Assembly: GCA_019278155.1 (NCBI GenBank)
Contig: JADMLC010000009.1
Coordinates: 1-64,000 of the forward strand
Direction: 5' to 3'
Length of the DNA stretch: 64,000 bases
Origin: Candidatus Kinetoplastidibacterium crithidiae
GTDB lineage: Bacteria; Pseudomonadota; Gammaproteobacteria; Burkholderiales; Burkholderiaceae_B
A model generated the notes under the pieces. That model did not search any database and was not told the origin of the DNA. It saw only the letters and a list, made by a program, of their open reading frames with translations. The position numbers were made by a program, and so were the translations under genes. Below, in pieces: positions 27,666-37,368 of this stretch; position 1 is the stretch's first letter; the number at the start of each line of letters is the position of its first letter.

Positions 27666-29558
27666 TTAATGTTCACAATCGATAGTCTCTACATATTGAG
27701 TTTTTATTTCTAGTGTAGAAGAGTTAATTGATGTAATTTTGATTTTTATATGCGTTCCTTTTTCTAGTTTGGGAATATTATCAACTGTTATCATGATAGG
27801 TACTTCATCTATCTTGACCAAGTTTTCTTTTATTATGTATCCATTTATTATTTCTAGTTTTTTTTGTATTAACCATTGTATGGACCAGAAGTTTTCAATT
27901 TCGTTTTGAAACACACAAATTGCATTATATTTAAATTCAAATTCTTGAATTATAGAAAATAAATTACTATCCTTAGTTTTAAAAGGAGATGCTAGTCGTG
28001 CCGATACATTATGTTTTATTATTGATATGATCTGCCATTGGTTAACTAAATCTATATACCTTCTTAGAGGTGAGGTACTCCAAATATATTGATCAACTCC
28101 AATATATTCATGAGGTAATGGGATCGTGCTCATCCTTACCCTTCCAAATGTTTGTTGAGACCTATAGACTCCAGTTACTCCATATTCTTTTAATAAGTTA
28201 GCCCATATGCTATTAGCTAGAATCATAAATTCAGCAACAATTTTACTAACAGGATTATTTCTTGACCTTTTCTCTATTATAATTGTAGAGTTTGGATCAT
28301 CAGTATTGCCATGTATGCGAAAATTATATTCTGGACGAGATAAGTTCTCTGGATAACCTCTTCTTTGCTCCCTTTTTAGAGATAATAGTTGTGCTATTTT
28401 CCATAAGGGTCTTATCCATTCGGAAAATGGAATGTCTATATCAACATTATTAAGATTAGATTCTGTAAATGTATTTTCTATTTCAGTAATTCGCAAATTT
28501 TTTTCAATCTTAACTTTTTCTATTAATGATTCTGATTCTACAATTGCTCCATTATTATCTAATGTAACATATAGAGATATAGCAGGTGATAATTTGCCAG
28601 AGTGCAATGAAAATTCTTCTATTACTTTGCTTGGTAACATAGTTATCTTTTCTCCAGGCAAATAAATTGTAGAAGAACGTGATCTTGCAATTTTATCTAA
28701 CATGCTACCGTATTCTATGCCTAGGGCAGGAGCTGCTATATGTATACCTACTTTTGTAAGATTTTCATCTATTTTTCTAACTGATAGTCCATCGTCTATT
28801 TCTGTAGTGCTGATATCATCTATAGAGTAGATTTCAGCATCTGATACTGGTAAGTCATCAATAATGTTTACGGAGAAACTATCTTGGAAATCAATTCCAT
28901 TTGGAAAATTATTTTTTATAAATTTTTTTCTTAATAAAACCAATAAATTAGGCCAGGCTCCTAATTCTAGCAGTAATTTTTCTGGGTTTTTATTTAAAAT
29001 AAAAGAGGCTTTTTCTAGGGCTTTCCAGTAGATCGTGTTTTTATCAGGTTTTATAATTAAATCAATAGCACTTTCCTTGATTATGGAAGGTAATTTTCCA
29101 TTAATTAGTGTTTCTACTAGTTTTTTTTCTTCTTGTTCCTGTATTTTTTTCTTTTCTATGGCTGCTATAGCAAGTAAGAGTTTCTCTTTGGTTGCCGATT
29201 TATATTGACCACTTCCTTTTTTATAGAAGTAGATAGGAGCGTGATGTAGTTTAAGTAGTATCGCTGTTTGCTCAATAGCATTGGGTTCATGACCAAAATA
29301 TTCAGTTGCTAATTCACATGCATAAAATATATCTTTGGATGCACATTCCCACAGAAAATTTATATCTATATCATTAGATATAATAGTAGCTTCTTCTATT
29401 AATTTGCTAGGTGAAGGGTCATCAAATTGCAACAAACAACTATGAGTTTTAAGTTTAATTTTTTTGCCATGTTCTGTTTCTACTAGCATATTAGATTCTG
29501 TCTTAGATATTAAGGTGCCAGTTTTTAGACAGCCATTATCTTCATAAAGCAAATACAT
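27666..29558 (-). CDS. RNase II-family 3'-5' exoribonuclease
   Basis: The 630-residue protein has an N-terminal region without clear cold-shock domains, a catalytic RNB domain from about 240 and a short C-terminal S1-like end. The metal-binding cluster SIDDISTTEIDD places Asp247, Asp255 and Asp256 at the positions of E. coli RNase II Asp201, Asp209 and Asp210; position 207 is Glu253. It degrades single-stranded RNA from the 3' end. The architecture resembles the betaproteobacterial RNB proteins that neighbour aroE rather than RNase R, which is longer. The first residues, YLLYEDNGCLKTGTL, fit that subgroup. Confidence 0.9.
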   Translation of the reverse strand: MYLLYEDNGCLKTGTLISKTESNMLVETEHGKKIKLKTHSCLLQFDDPSPSKLIEEATIISNDIDINFLWECASKDIFYACELATEYFGHEPNAIEQTAILLKLHHAPIYFYKKGSGQYKSATKEKLLLAIAAIEKKKIQEQEEKKLVETLINGKLPSIIKESAIDLIIKPDKNTIYWKALEKASFILNKNPEKLLLELGAWPNLLVLLRKKFIKNNFPNGIDFQDSFSVNIIDDLPVSDAEIYSIDDISTTEIDDGLSVRKIDENLTKVGIHIAAPALGIEYGSMLDKIARSRSSTIYLPGEKITMLPSKVIEEFSLHSGKLSPAISLYVTLDNNGAIVESESLIEKVKIEKNLRITEIENTFTESNLNNVDIDIPFSEWIRPLWKIAQLLSLKREQRRGYPENLSRPEYNFRIHGNTDDPNSTIIIEKRSRNNPVSKIVAEFMILANSIWANLLKEYGVTGVYRSQQTFGRVRMSTIPLPHEYIGVDQYIWSTSPLRRYIDLVNQWQIISIIKHNVSARLASPFKTKDSNLFSIIQEFEFKYNAICVFQNEIENFWSIQWLIQKKLEIINGYIIKENLVKIDEVPIMITVDNIPKLEKGTHIKIKITSINSSTLEIKTQYVETIDCEH

Positions 29559-29924
29559 GTTTATATTCCATTTATCATACGTAATACTTTTATTTTTTGT
29601 ATTATTATATTTTTAGTACTATTTTGTTAGCTAATGTTTATAATCATGTTTGATATTATTTATCTTTATTAATGGAATAGTCCTTATATAGTTCTAAATT
29701 ATTTTTCCTAATATGTAATTTAGGCTGTAATACATATTATGTAAATATTTGAAATATAAAATTAGAGTATAATCACTAATTTTATGTTTCATTTATATAA
29801 AAATTATCATTTTAAAATTTAATATATTCTCATTTTTCAAAGATAAACTATAGTCTATTATAAATAATACATGGTTATTGACATATTTTTAGTATAACTA
29901 TTTTGCTAAAGGATTGATATTATT
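29559..29924. other. 366-bp gap upstream of aroQ
   Basis: This divergent region between the RNB gene (minus) and aroQ (plus) is extremely AT rich with no supported reading frame, RNA gene or strong hairpin. A TTGACA hexamer at 29878-29883 is the best -35 candidate for aroQ, but the T/A-rich -10 candidates after it are badly spaced. The aroQ ribosome-binding site AAAGGA is at 29908-29913. Confidence 0.5.
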
Positions 29925-30359
29925 ATGGCAAAAAAAATATTGTTATTGCATGGTCCAAATTTGAATTTATTGGGTACTAGAGAACCAAATATATATGGTA
30001 GTAATACCTTACAAGATATAAATTCTCATTTAGAAAAATTAGCAGAACAATTTGATGTGCATCTTTCTATTTACCAAGAGAATAGTGAAAGTAGAATTAT
30101 AGAGCATATTCATGAAGCACATAGTAGCAAAGTTAATTTTATTATTATTAATGCAGCAGCATTTACTCATACGAGTATTGCAATACGGGATGCTTTATCT
30201 TCAGTATGTATTCCTTTTATAGAAGTCCATCTTTCAAATATATATAAGAGGGAAAATTTTAGACATGTTTCATACCTATCTGATATTGCTTTGGGAATGG
30301 TTTCAGGTCTTGGCCCAAATGGCTATGAAGCCGCATTGAGATATGCCATAGACTATTAA
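29925..30359 (+). CDS. aroQ: 3-dehydroquinate dehydratase, type II
   Basis: AroQ removes water from 3-dehydroquinate to give 3-dehydroshikimate, the step before AroE. The 144-residue type II enzyme has [13 protein letters not shown], the catalytic Tyr24 in IYG and the H-S-x-I-x-x-R-E segment ([14 protein letters not shown]). It heads aroQ-accB-accC-prmA, a gene order common in betaproteobacteria and gammaproteobacteria. Confidence 0.96.
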   Translation: MAKKILLLHGPNLNLLGTREPNIYGSNTLQDINSHLEKLAEQFDVHLSIYQENSESRIIEHIHEAHSSKVNFIIINAAAFTHTSIAIRDALSSVCIPFIEVHLSNIYKRENFRHVSYLSDIALGMVSGLGPNGYEAALRYAIDY

Positions 30360-30412
30360 TGTAATATTAACTATATTTGTGTAAAACTCCTCAGTACTTT
30401 TTTGGATATGAA

Positions 30413-30844
30413 ATGGATCTTGTAAAAATAAAATCGTTGGTAGATTTAGTATCTGAGTCTGCGATTACTGAACTTGAAGTTACAGAAGGAGAAGAAAAAA
30501 TCAAGATAGTTAAGTCTTCAAATTCTAGTAATCAGTTTGCTATTCCTAATGTATTGAATAGTGAAGTTGCTGCATCAGGTCATAATTCTGTAGTAAAGAA
30601 TATAGATAATTCTTATGTAGTCAAAGCTCCAATGGTAGGAACTTTCTATAGATCATCTTCACCAGGAGCTTCACCTTTTGTTCATGTAGGGCAAATGGTT
30701 AAGGAAGGAGATACCTTATGTATTATAGAAGCTATGAAATTACTTAATGAAATAGAGTCAGAAAAAACAGGTATTATAAAAGAAATTTTAGTTGAAAATG
30801 GGGCCCCAATAGAGTATGGGCAACATTTATTCATTATTGATTGA
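30413..30844 (+). CDS. accB: Biotin carboxyl carrier protein of acetyl-CoA carboxylase
   Basis: AccB carries biotin between the carboxylase AccC and the carboxyltransferase. The C-terminal biotinyl domain has EAMKL with biotin-accepting Lys109, preceded by [13 protein letters not shown] Ser/Asn-rich linker (about 35-65) joins it to the N-terminal helical part. I chose the ATG at 30413 ([13 protein letters not shown] matches the family); the longer frame starts at a TTG 12 codons earlier. The 143 residues compare with 156 in E. coli, the linker being shorter. It lies 6 bp before accC. Confidence 0.95.
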   Translation: MDLVKIKSLVDLVSESAITELEVTEGEEKIKIVKSSNSSNQFAIPNVLNSEVAASGHNSVVKNIDNSYVVKAPMVGTFYRSSSPGASPFVHVGQMVKEGDTLCIIEAMKLLNEIESEKTGIIKEILVENGAPIEYGQHLFIID

Positions 30845-30850
30845 TAAATT

Positions 30851-32197
30851 ATGTTTGAAAAAATCCTAATAGCAAATCGTGGTGAAATAGCTCTCAGAAT
30901 ACAGAGAGCTTGTAGGGAAATGGGTATTAAGACAGTTGTGGTACATTCTGAGGCTGATTGTGATGCAAAATACGTAAGGTTGGCAGATGAATCAGTTTGT
31001 ATTGGACCAGCTTCTTCTAGAGATAGTTATTTAAATATGCCGGCTATTATTTCCGCTGCTGAAGTAACAGATGCTGAGGCAATTCATCCTGGCTACGGAT
31101 TTCTTTCTGAAAATGCTAATTTTGCTGAACGTGTAGAAAAAAGTGGTTTTGTATTTATTGGGCCTCGTCCAGAAACCATTAAACAAATGGGAGATAAAAT
31201 TTGTGCTAAAAAGATTATGATAGAAGCTGGAGTTCCTGTTGTACCTGGTTCAGATGGTACTTTGCCAGAAGATCCTCAAGAGATTTTGAGTATTGCAAAA
31301 AAAATAGGTTATCCAGTTATAATTAAAGCTTCTGCTGGGGGAGGAGGTAGAGGAATGAGAGTGGTGTATACAGAAGCTGCATTATTAAATGCTGTTGCGA
31401 TGACTCGTTCCGAAGCTGAAATAACATTTAATAATATAGATGTATATATAGAAAAATTTTTAGAAAGTCCTAGACATATTGAGATACAGGTTCTATCTGA
31501 TAACATGCGTAATACTGTGTGGTTAGGAGACAGGGATTGTTCTATGCAAAGGAGGCATCAGAAGGTTATTGAGGAAGCTCCATCTCCTAATATTTCTAGA
31601 AAATTGATTGAGCGCATAGGTTATAGATGTATAGATGCCTGCAAAAGAATGAATTATAGAGGTGTAGGTACGTTTGAATTTTTATTTGAGAATGGTGAGT
31701 TCTATTTTATAGAAATGAATACTCGTCTCCAGGTTGAACATACCGTTACAGAGTTAATTACTGGTATAGATTTAGTACAAGAACAAATTAGAATAGCAGC
31801 TGGTGAAAAATTAAGATTCCGACAACGTGATATTAGTATAAAAGGTCATGCTATTGAATGTCGTATTAATGCCGAAGACCCTTTTAATTTTACACCTAGT
31901 CCTGGGCAAATAACTAATTGGCATGTGGCTGGAGGGCCAGGTGTTAGGATAGATTCACATGTTTTTAGTGGTTACTTTGTTTCTCCTTATTACGATTCTA
32001 TGATTGCTAAGTTAATAACATATGGAGATACTAGAGAACAATCATTGTCTAGAATGAGAGTGGCTTTGTCTGAGATGGTAGTAGAAGGTATTTCTACTAA
32101 TATATCTTTGCATAGGGAATTGTTTCAAGATGCCAGATTTATTGAAGGTGGTACTAATATACATTATTTAGAACAAAAGATATCACAACGTATTTAA
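30851..32197 (+). CDS. accC: Biotin carboxylase subunit of acetyl-CoA carboxylase
   Basis: AccC carboxylates biotin on AccB using ATP and bicarbonate. The 448-residue ATP-grasp enzyme (E. coli 449) has [11 protein letters not shown] at the N-terminus, the glycine-rich lid [11 protein letters not shown], and [14 protein letters not shown] with the catalytic Glu and Arg. It is the third gene of the aroQ-accB-accC-prmA run. accA and accD are not in the window. Confidence 0.98.
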   Translation: MFEKILIANRGEIALRIQRACREMGIKTVVVHSEADCDAKYVRLADESVCIGPASSRDSYLNMPAIISAAEVTDAEAIHPGYGFLSENANFAERVEKSGFVFIGPRPETIKQMGDKICAKKIMIEAGVPVVPGSDGTLPEDPQEILSIAKKIGYPVIIKASAGGGGRGMRVVYTEAALLNAVAMTRSEAEITFNNIDVYIEKFLESPRHIEIQVLSDNMRNTVWLGDRDCSMQRRHQKVIEEAPSPNISRKLIERIGYRCIDACKRMNYRGVGTFEFLFENGEFYFIEMNTRLQVEHTVTELITGIDLVQEQIRIAAGEKLRFRQRDISIKGHAIECRINAEDPFNFTPSPGQITNWHVAGGPGVRIDSHVFSGYFVSPYYDSMIAKLITYGDTREQSLSRMRVALSEMVVEGISTNISLHRELFQDARFIEGGTNIHYLEQKISQRI

Positions 32198-32218
32198 TAT
32201 TGTCTTTGAGATATATTT

Positions 32219-33121
32219 ATGCATGAATTAATTTTTAATTGTTTTCATTCAGATGCTGAGTTGTTATCTGATAAGTTATTGTTAGTAGGAGCATGCTCTG
32301 TTTCTATTGAGGATGCAGATGCAGGAGGTGATTATGAGATTCCAATTTTTGGAGAACCTGGTATTGTTTTAGATAATCTTTCATGGAAAAGAAATAAACT
32401 ATCAGTGTTGATATCTGAACATTTAGATCCATTACAAATTTTAAATTATTCCTTGGATTATTTAGGAAATAGTATTGTTGTAGATAATATAGTTTTAAGA
32501 AAAATTATAGATATCGACTGGGTCTCTTTAGTGCAGAGTAATTTTTCTGTTTTTGATATTACAGATAAATTGAGAATAGTCCCTGTTAATTATTGTCTTG
32601 ATATAGAAAATAATTTAGACAAAAAAACATACGTAAGAATTGATCCTGGAATGGCTTTTGGCACAGGATCACATCCTACTACTAGTTTATGTCTATCATG
32701 GATGGATGCAAATCTTGTGAATAATAGTTCTGTTCTAGATTATGGCTGTGGGTCTGGAATTTTAGCTATAGCTGCTATGAAATTAGGGGCCAAACAAGCT
32801 GTTGCTGTAGATATTGATCCTTTAGCAATAGATACTACTGTTAATAATGCGAATATTAACAATGTTCTTGTATATGTTAAGTCTCCTTCGGATCTAACAG
32901 ATGAAAAGTATAATTTGGTCGTAGCTAATATTTTAAAAGAACCTTTACAAATTTTGGCTGTAGAGTTAAGTAGAAGAGTGGAAATTGGTGGTAGTTTGCT
33001 TTTATCAGGAATACTTACTAGTCAGATTAAATCAATAGAATTAGCTTATGGTAATTATATAAAATTATCTGTTTGGGATATCAAAGATGATTGGGCATGT
33101 TTACATGGTATTCGAATATAA
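32219..33121 (+). CDS. prmA: Ribosomal protein L11 methyltransferase
   Basis: PrmA trimethylates several amino groups of L11. The 300-residue protein has an N-terminal substrate-recognition domain (1-110) and a Rossmann methyltransferase domain with MAFGTGSHPTT, LDYGCGSGILAIAA and VANIL. It lies 21 bp after accC and ends just before a hairpin shared with the convergent nrdB. L11 methylation is dispensable in E. coli, so its retention here is mildly surprising. Confidence 0.95.
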   Translation: MHELIFNCFHSDAELLSDKLLLVGACSVSIEDADAGGDYEIPIFGEPGIVLDNLSWKRNKLSVLISEHLDPLQILNYSLDYLGNSIVVDNIVLRKIIDIDWVSLVQSNFSVFDITDKLRIVPVNYCLDIENNLDKKTYVRIDPGMAFGTGSHPTTSLCLSWMDANLVNNSSVLDYGCGSGILAIAAMKLGAKQAVAVDIDPLAIDTTVNNANINNVLVYVKSPSDLTDEKYNLVVANILKEPLQILAVELSRRVEIGGSLLLSGILTSQIKSIELAYGNYIKLSVWDIKDDWACLHGIRI

Positions 33122-33140
33122 TTGAATTGCTTTGTTGCAA

Positions 33141-33180
33141 TTAGTAATTTAATACTGTTCCTGCTGTACTAAATTACTAA
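33141..33180. terminator. Bidirectional terminator between prmA and nrdB
   Basis: Arms 33141-33155 and 33166-33180 pair at 14 of 15 positions (one G-T) around a 10-base loop. The hairpin lies between the stops of two convergent genes. T-tracts after it are short on both strands, so termination may be partial. Confidence 0.6.
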
Positions 33181-33193
33181 TTTAAGAAAGATA

Positions 33194-34267
33194 TTACTCC
33201 CAGGTTAGAGCTCCACCAGTTTGATATTCTATTACTCTTGTTTCGAAAAAATTTCTTTCTTTTTTTAAATCTATCATTTCTGACATCCAAGGAAATGGGT
33301 TGTCTTCGTGATCGAATAATGCTTCTAAACCTATTTGTTGACAACGTCTATTAGCTATAAATCTTAGGTATGATTTAAACATTGAAGAATTTAATCCCAA
33401 TATACCTCTAGGCATAGTATCTTCAGCATAGGCATATTCTAATTCTACGGCTTTTTCAAATAAACTAATTATTTCTTGACGAAACTCAGTTGTCCATAGG
33501 TGAGGGTTTTCTAACTTTATAGTATTTATTAAGTCTATACCAAAATTGCAGTGCATAGATTCATCACGCAATATATACATATATTGTTCTGCAGCTCCTG
33601 TCATCTTATTTTGTCTGCCTAGTGACAATATTTGAACAAATCCAACATAAAAAAATAAACCTTCCATCAAACATGCGAAGACAATTAATGATTTTAGTAG
33701 GTTTTGATCTGATTCAACAGTTCCTGTTTTGAAATTACTATCAGAGATTAAATCTATAAATGGAATTAGAAATTCATCTTTTGCCTTAATAGATTCTATT
33801 TCATGGTAGGCATTAAATATTTCAGATTCATCTAGCCCCAAACTTTCAACTATATATTGATAGGAATGAGTATGAATAGCTTCTTCAAATGCTTGTCTTA
33901 AGAGAAATTGTCTGCATTCTGGTGCTGTAATATGTCTATATGTTCCTAAAACTATATTGTTAGCTGCTAATGAATCAGCAGTAACAAAAAATCCTAAATT
34001 GCGTTTTACAATTCTACGTTCATCTTCTGTAAGTCCATTTGGATTTTTCCATAGTGCTATATCTCTAGACATATTTACTTCTTGGGGCATCCAATGATTA
34101 GCACAAGTATTAAGATATTTTTCCCATGCCCATTTGTATTTAAATGGTACAAGTTGGTTCACATCTGTTTTACCGTTAATAATTCTTTTTTCTAGGATAT
34201 TTACTCTTCCATTTTGTTGAGTAGAAGATGTTATTTTATCATCTACTAATATTTTTTCTGTATTCAT
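33194..34267 (-). CDS. nrdB: Ribonucleotide reductase class Ia, beta subunit
   Basis: NrdB generates the diiron-tyrosyl radical used by NrdA. The 357-residue protein has iron ligands Asp98, Glu129 and His132 and radical Tyr136, at a constant offset of 14 from E. coli Asp84, Glu115, His118 and Tyr122. DESMHCNF carries the later Glu/His ligands. The C-terminal tail that docks into NrdA ([10 protein letters not shown]) is present. It lies 33 bp after nrdA on the same strand and would be controlled with it. Confidence 0.97.
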   Translation of the reverse strand: MNTEKILVDDKITSSTQQNGRVNILEKRIINGKTDVNQLVPFKYKWAWEKYLNTCANHWMPQEVNMSRDIALWKNPNGLTEDERRIVKRNLGFFVTADSLAANNIVLGTYRHITAPECRQFLLRQAFEEAIHTHSYQYIVESLGLDESEIFNAYHEIESIKAKDEFLIPFIDLISDSNFKTGTVESDQNLLKSLIVFACLMEGLFFYVGFVQILSLGRQNKMTGAAEQYMYILRDESMHCNFGIDLINTIKLENPHLWTTEFRQEIISLFEKAVELEYAYAEDTMPRGILGLNSSMFKSYLRFIANRRCQQIGLEALFDHEDNPFPWMSEMIDLKKERNFFETRVIEYQTGGALTWE

Positions 34268-34300
34268 ATTCAGTTCTCTTTTAAATACTTAATAAACGTG

Positions 34301-37156
34301 TTATTGGCATACTTCACATTCTTCGTTGGAGTTATTTCCTATAGAACAACTTAGTTTGTTATCTTCCATGTTATTTTTTGCGATACTTACTGAATTTAGC
34401 TCGCCGCCATTTCCAGTAGATTTTTCCACGCTAGTAGCCCCTAATGTTCTTAAATAGTATGTAGTTTTTAATCCTTTGATCCATGCCAATTTATATGTTT
34501 CATCTATTTTTTTTCCGGATGCTCCCTGCATATATATATTTAAAGATTGAGCTTGATCTATCCATTTTTGCCGTTTAGCAGCACATTCTATTAGCCAATA
34601 TGCTTCTATTTCAAATGCTGTTTTATATATTGTCTTAATAAAATTTGGAATTCTATCTATTTTTGATAAACTACCATCAAAGTATTTTAAATCAGCTATT
34701 GTTACTTGATCCCACAGATCTAGTTTTTTTAAATCCTCTACTAAATATTCATTAATAATAGTAAATTCTCCGGAAAGATTTGATTTTACATATAAATTCT
34801 GAAAAGTAGGTTCTATGCTAGCTGATACGCCAATAATATTTGAAATTGTAGCTGTTGGTGCAATTGCAACACAATTTGAATTTCTCATGCCGTGTTCTAG
34901 GATATGGGATCTTAGGTAATCCCAATCTAGAGACGTTGAATTGTCAATGTTGAGGTAATGACCACGTTCTGTTAATAAGAGTTCTAAGGAATCATGTGGC
35001 ATAATTCCTTTAGACCAAAGAGATCCATCAAATGAGCTATACTTGCCTCTTTCTCTTGCTAGATTACTAGATGCTAAATAGGCATAGTAACATAATGCTT
35101 CTGTAGATTTATCTGAAAAATTGACAGCTTCTTGGGAAGAATATGGAATTTTCATCATATGTAAACAATCTTGAAATCCCATCAGCCCAAGTCCTACAGG
35201 TCTATGTTTTTCATTTGCAGTTTTTGCTTTAGAGACAGCATAATAGTTAATATCTATTATGTTGTCCAACATGCGCATGGCTATTGTTACAGTTTTTTGT
35301 AATTTGTTCAAATCTAGTTCAAAATTCCCATTTTGCGATTCTTTAAGATGGTTAACTAAATTAACAGATCCTAAATTACAGACTGCAATCTCAGAGTCGC
35401 TTGTATTTAATGTAATTTCTGTACAGAGATTAGAGCTATGAATAACTCCTACATGTTGTTGAGGAGATCTTATATTGCAAGGATCTTTAAATACTATCCA
35501 TGGGTGACCAGTCTCAAATAGCATTGAAAGCATTTTTCTCCATAGCATAACGGCAGAAATTTTTTTAAATAATTTTATTTCTCCTGTTGTGGTTTTATGC
35601 TCATAATCAATATAAGATATTTCGAATTCTTTACCATATTTATCATGTAGGTCAGGACAGTCTGAAGGGGAAAATAAAGTCCACTCTTTATTTTCATATA
35701 CTCTTTTCATAAATAAGTCTGGAATCCAATTCGCAGTATTCATATCGTGAGTTCTTCTTCGCTCATCACCAGTATTTTTACGAAGTTCTAAAAACTCTTC
35801 TATATCTAGATGCCAGGTTTCTAGATATGTACATACAGCTCCCTTGCGTTTACCTCCTTGATTAACTGCAACAGCCGTATCATTTACTACCTTAAGGAAA
35901 GGAACAACACCTAAGCTTTCTCCATTGGTACCGTTTATATGACTCCGTAAAGCTCTAACTGGAGTCCAGTCATTTCCAAGTCCACCAGCATACTTAGCTA
36001 ATAATGCATTTTCTTTAATTGCATCATATATGCCTTCTAAACTATCTGGTACAGTTGTGAGATAGCAAGAAGACATTTGTGAATGTTTTGTCCCTGAATT
36101 AAATAAAGTTGGTGTGGAGCTCATGAAATCAAACGAAGATAATATTTCATAAAATTCTATGGCTTTTTCTTCTTTATTCCTTTCTTTTAACGCTATACCC
36201 ATAGCTACTCGCATGAAAAATATTTGTGGTAATTCAATGCGAGTATTATTTATATGTAAAAAATATCTATCGTATAAAGTTTGCAATCCTAAATATTTAA
36301 ATTTTAGGTCTCTATTATGATTTAATGCGTTTCCAAGTTTTTTAAGATCATAACTACCCATGTTTGGAGATAACAATCCTGAAGAGATGCCTTTCTTTAT
36401 AAATGATTCGAAGTACTCTATGTATTCTGTTGCCATGTCCTCATGGTTCAGTTCTTTTCCTAAGACTTCCTTTCTAATAGTATGTAGTAACAGGCGTGCA
36501 GTAATATAGTTATATGCTGGTTCTTTTTCAATTTTTGCTCTAGTAGTAAGAATAAGAGATTTAAATACTTCGCTTATTTTGATTCCGTTATATAAATTCC
36601 TTATTGTTTCTTTTAGAATTTCTTCGATATCTAATAAGTTCTCAAAATTAGTATATGCAGATTTTATGATTGATTTTAGTTTGTCTATATCTAATTGACG
36701 TTTTAGGCCAGAATCTTCAACAATTATTGATTGAAATTCATTTTTTTGTTTGAGGGAAGAAAAATTATGTTCAGTTTTTCTAGCTTGATTTCTTTTTTCC
36801 CTATATAGAACATAAGATCTGGCTACATCATGCAAACCAGAACGCATTAGTGATAATTCTACTTGATCTTGGATATCTTCTATATGGAAAGTAGCCCCAT
36901 CAGTTTTATTTCGTATTAAAGCTGTTATTACTTGATTAGTTAGTTTTTCTATAAGTTCTCTGTTGCTAACTGATAGAGTGCTTTGCTCATTTCGAACGGC
37001 TATAAAAGCTTTTGCCATTGCTGTGCTTATTTTGTGAGGAGTGAAGCATACTACTGAGCCATCACGACGAATTACCTTATATTTCATCCATTGATTTTCA
37101 TTACCATCTTTTGTAGAAAACATTGTTTCAACCGAATTATTTATTTTATTTTCCAT
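34301..37156 (-). CDS. nrdA: Ribonucleotide reductase class Ia, alpha subunit
   Basis: NrdA reduces ribonucleoside diphosphates. The 951-residue protein has an N-terminal ATP cone (about 25-120), a second cone-like segment (about 150-230) and the catalytic barrel. Cys364 in SSCYLTT is one of the active-site disulfide pair. NLCTEITL supplies the Asn/Cys/Glu catalytic set, and AVCNLGS the other disulfide Cys. TTYYLRT holds the paired radical-relay tyrosines. CEVC at 947-950 is the C-terminal shuttle pair. The two-cone layout resembles the Pseudomonas-type enzyme. Two NrdR-box-like palindromes lie 78-123 bp upstream of the start. Confidence 0.97.
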   Translation of the reverse strand: MENKINNSVETMFSTKDGNENQWMKYKVIRRDGSVVCFTPHKISTAMAKAFIAVRNEQSTLSVSNRELIEKLTNQVITALIRNKTDGATFHIEDIQDQVELSLMRSGLHDVARSYVLYREKRNQARKTEHNFSSLKQKNEFQSIIVEDSGLKRQLDIDKLKSIIKSAYTNFENLLDIEEILKETIRNLYNGIKISEVFKSLILTTRAKIEKEPAYNYITARLLLHTIRKEVLGKELNHEDMATEYIEYFESFIKKGISSGLLSPNMGSYDLKKLGNALNHNRDLKFKYLGLQTLYDRYFLHINNTRIELPQIFFMRVAMGIALKERNKEEKAIEFYEILSSFDFMSSTPTLFNSGTKHSQMSSCYLTTVPDSLEGIYDAIKENALLAKYAGGLGNDWTPVRALRSHINGTNGESLGVVPFLKVVNDTAVAVNQGGKRKGAVCTYLETWHLDIEEFLELRKNTGDERRRTHDMNTANWIPDLFMKRVYENKEWTLFSPSDCPDLHDKYGKEFEISYIDYEHKTTTGEIKLFKKISAVMLWRKMLSMLFETGHPWIVFKDPCNIRSPQQHVGVIHSSNLCTEITLNTSDSEIAVCNLGSVNLVNHLKESQNGNFELDLNKLQKTVTIAMRMLDNIIDINYYAVSKAKTANEKHRPVGLGLMGFQDCLHMMKIPYSSQEAVNFSDKSTEALCYYAYLASSNLARERGKYSSFDGSLWSKGIMPHDSLELLLTERGHYLNIDNSTSLDWDYLRSHILEHGMRNSNCVAIAPTATISNIIGVSASIEPTFQNLYVKSNLSGEFTIINEYLVEDLKKLDLWDQVTIADLKYFDGSLSKIDRIPNFIKTIYKTAFEIEAYWLIECAAKRQKWIDQAQSLNIYMQGASGKKIDETYKLAWIKGLKTTYYLRTLGATSVEKSTGNGGELNSVSIAKNNMEDNKLSCSIGNNSNEECEVCQ

Positions 37157-37233
37157 ATCTTACTTCTTTTTATAAGTACTGTTTAATTTCATGATTATTA
37201 AGTAGTACAAAAATTCTGACCTATATGTTCATG

Positions 37234-37249
37234 ATACAACATATAGTGC
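37234..37249 (-). promoter_or_regulatory. Putative NrdR box, nrdA-proximal
   Basis: This 16-mer matches the NrdR-box pattern ACACWATATATWGWGT at about 13 positions, with the half ATATAGTG especially clear. It lies 78 bp upstream of the nrdA start and 31 bp from a second box, the pairing known for NrdR targets. nrdR itself is at 50439-50885. Confidence 0.6.
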
Positions 37250-37264
37250 TTTTGTTTCATCTAA

Positions 37265-37280
37265 ACACTAATAGTAGTGT
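37265..37280 (-). promoter_or_regulatory. Putative NrdR box, nrdA-distal
   Basis: The sequence ACACTAATAGTAGTGT matches the NrdR-box pattern at 12 of 16 positions; the four mismatches are central. It is the core of a perfect 12-bp inverted repeat (37259-37270 and 37275-37286). The repeat could also form a hairpin, but no gene on the plus strand needs a terminator here. The start-to-start distance to the other box is 31 bp. Confidence 0.58.
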
Positions 37281-37368
37281 TTAGATATTTTTTATACAAG
37301 TTAAAAATATTTTGTTTTGTTTTTTTGCAAATAATTATTGACAGCAAAAATATTGATTTTTTGGTAAT

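Noticed and set aside
37259..37286. Reading the inverted repeat upstream of nrdA as a terminator
   Set aside because: The T-tract lies on the plus strand, where no gene ends nearby; the NrdR-box match and the 31-bp spacing to a second box fit better, though a hairpin cannot be excluded.
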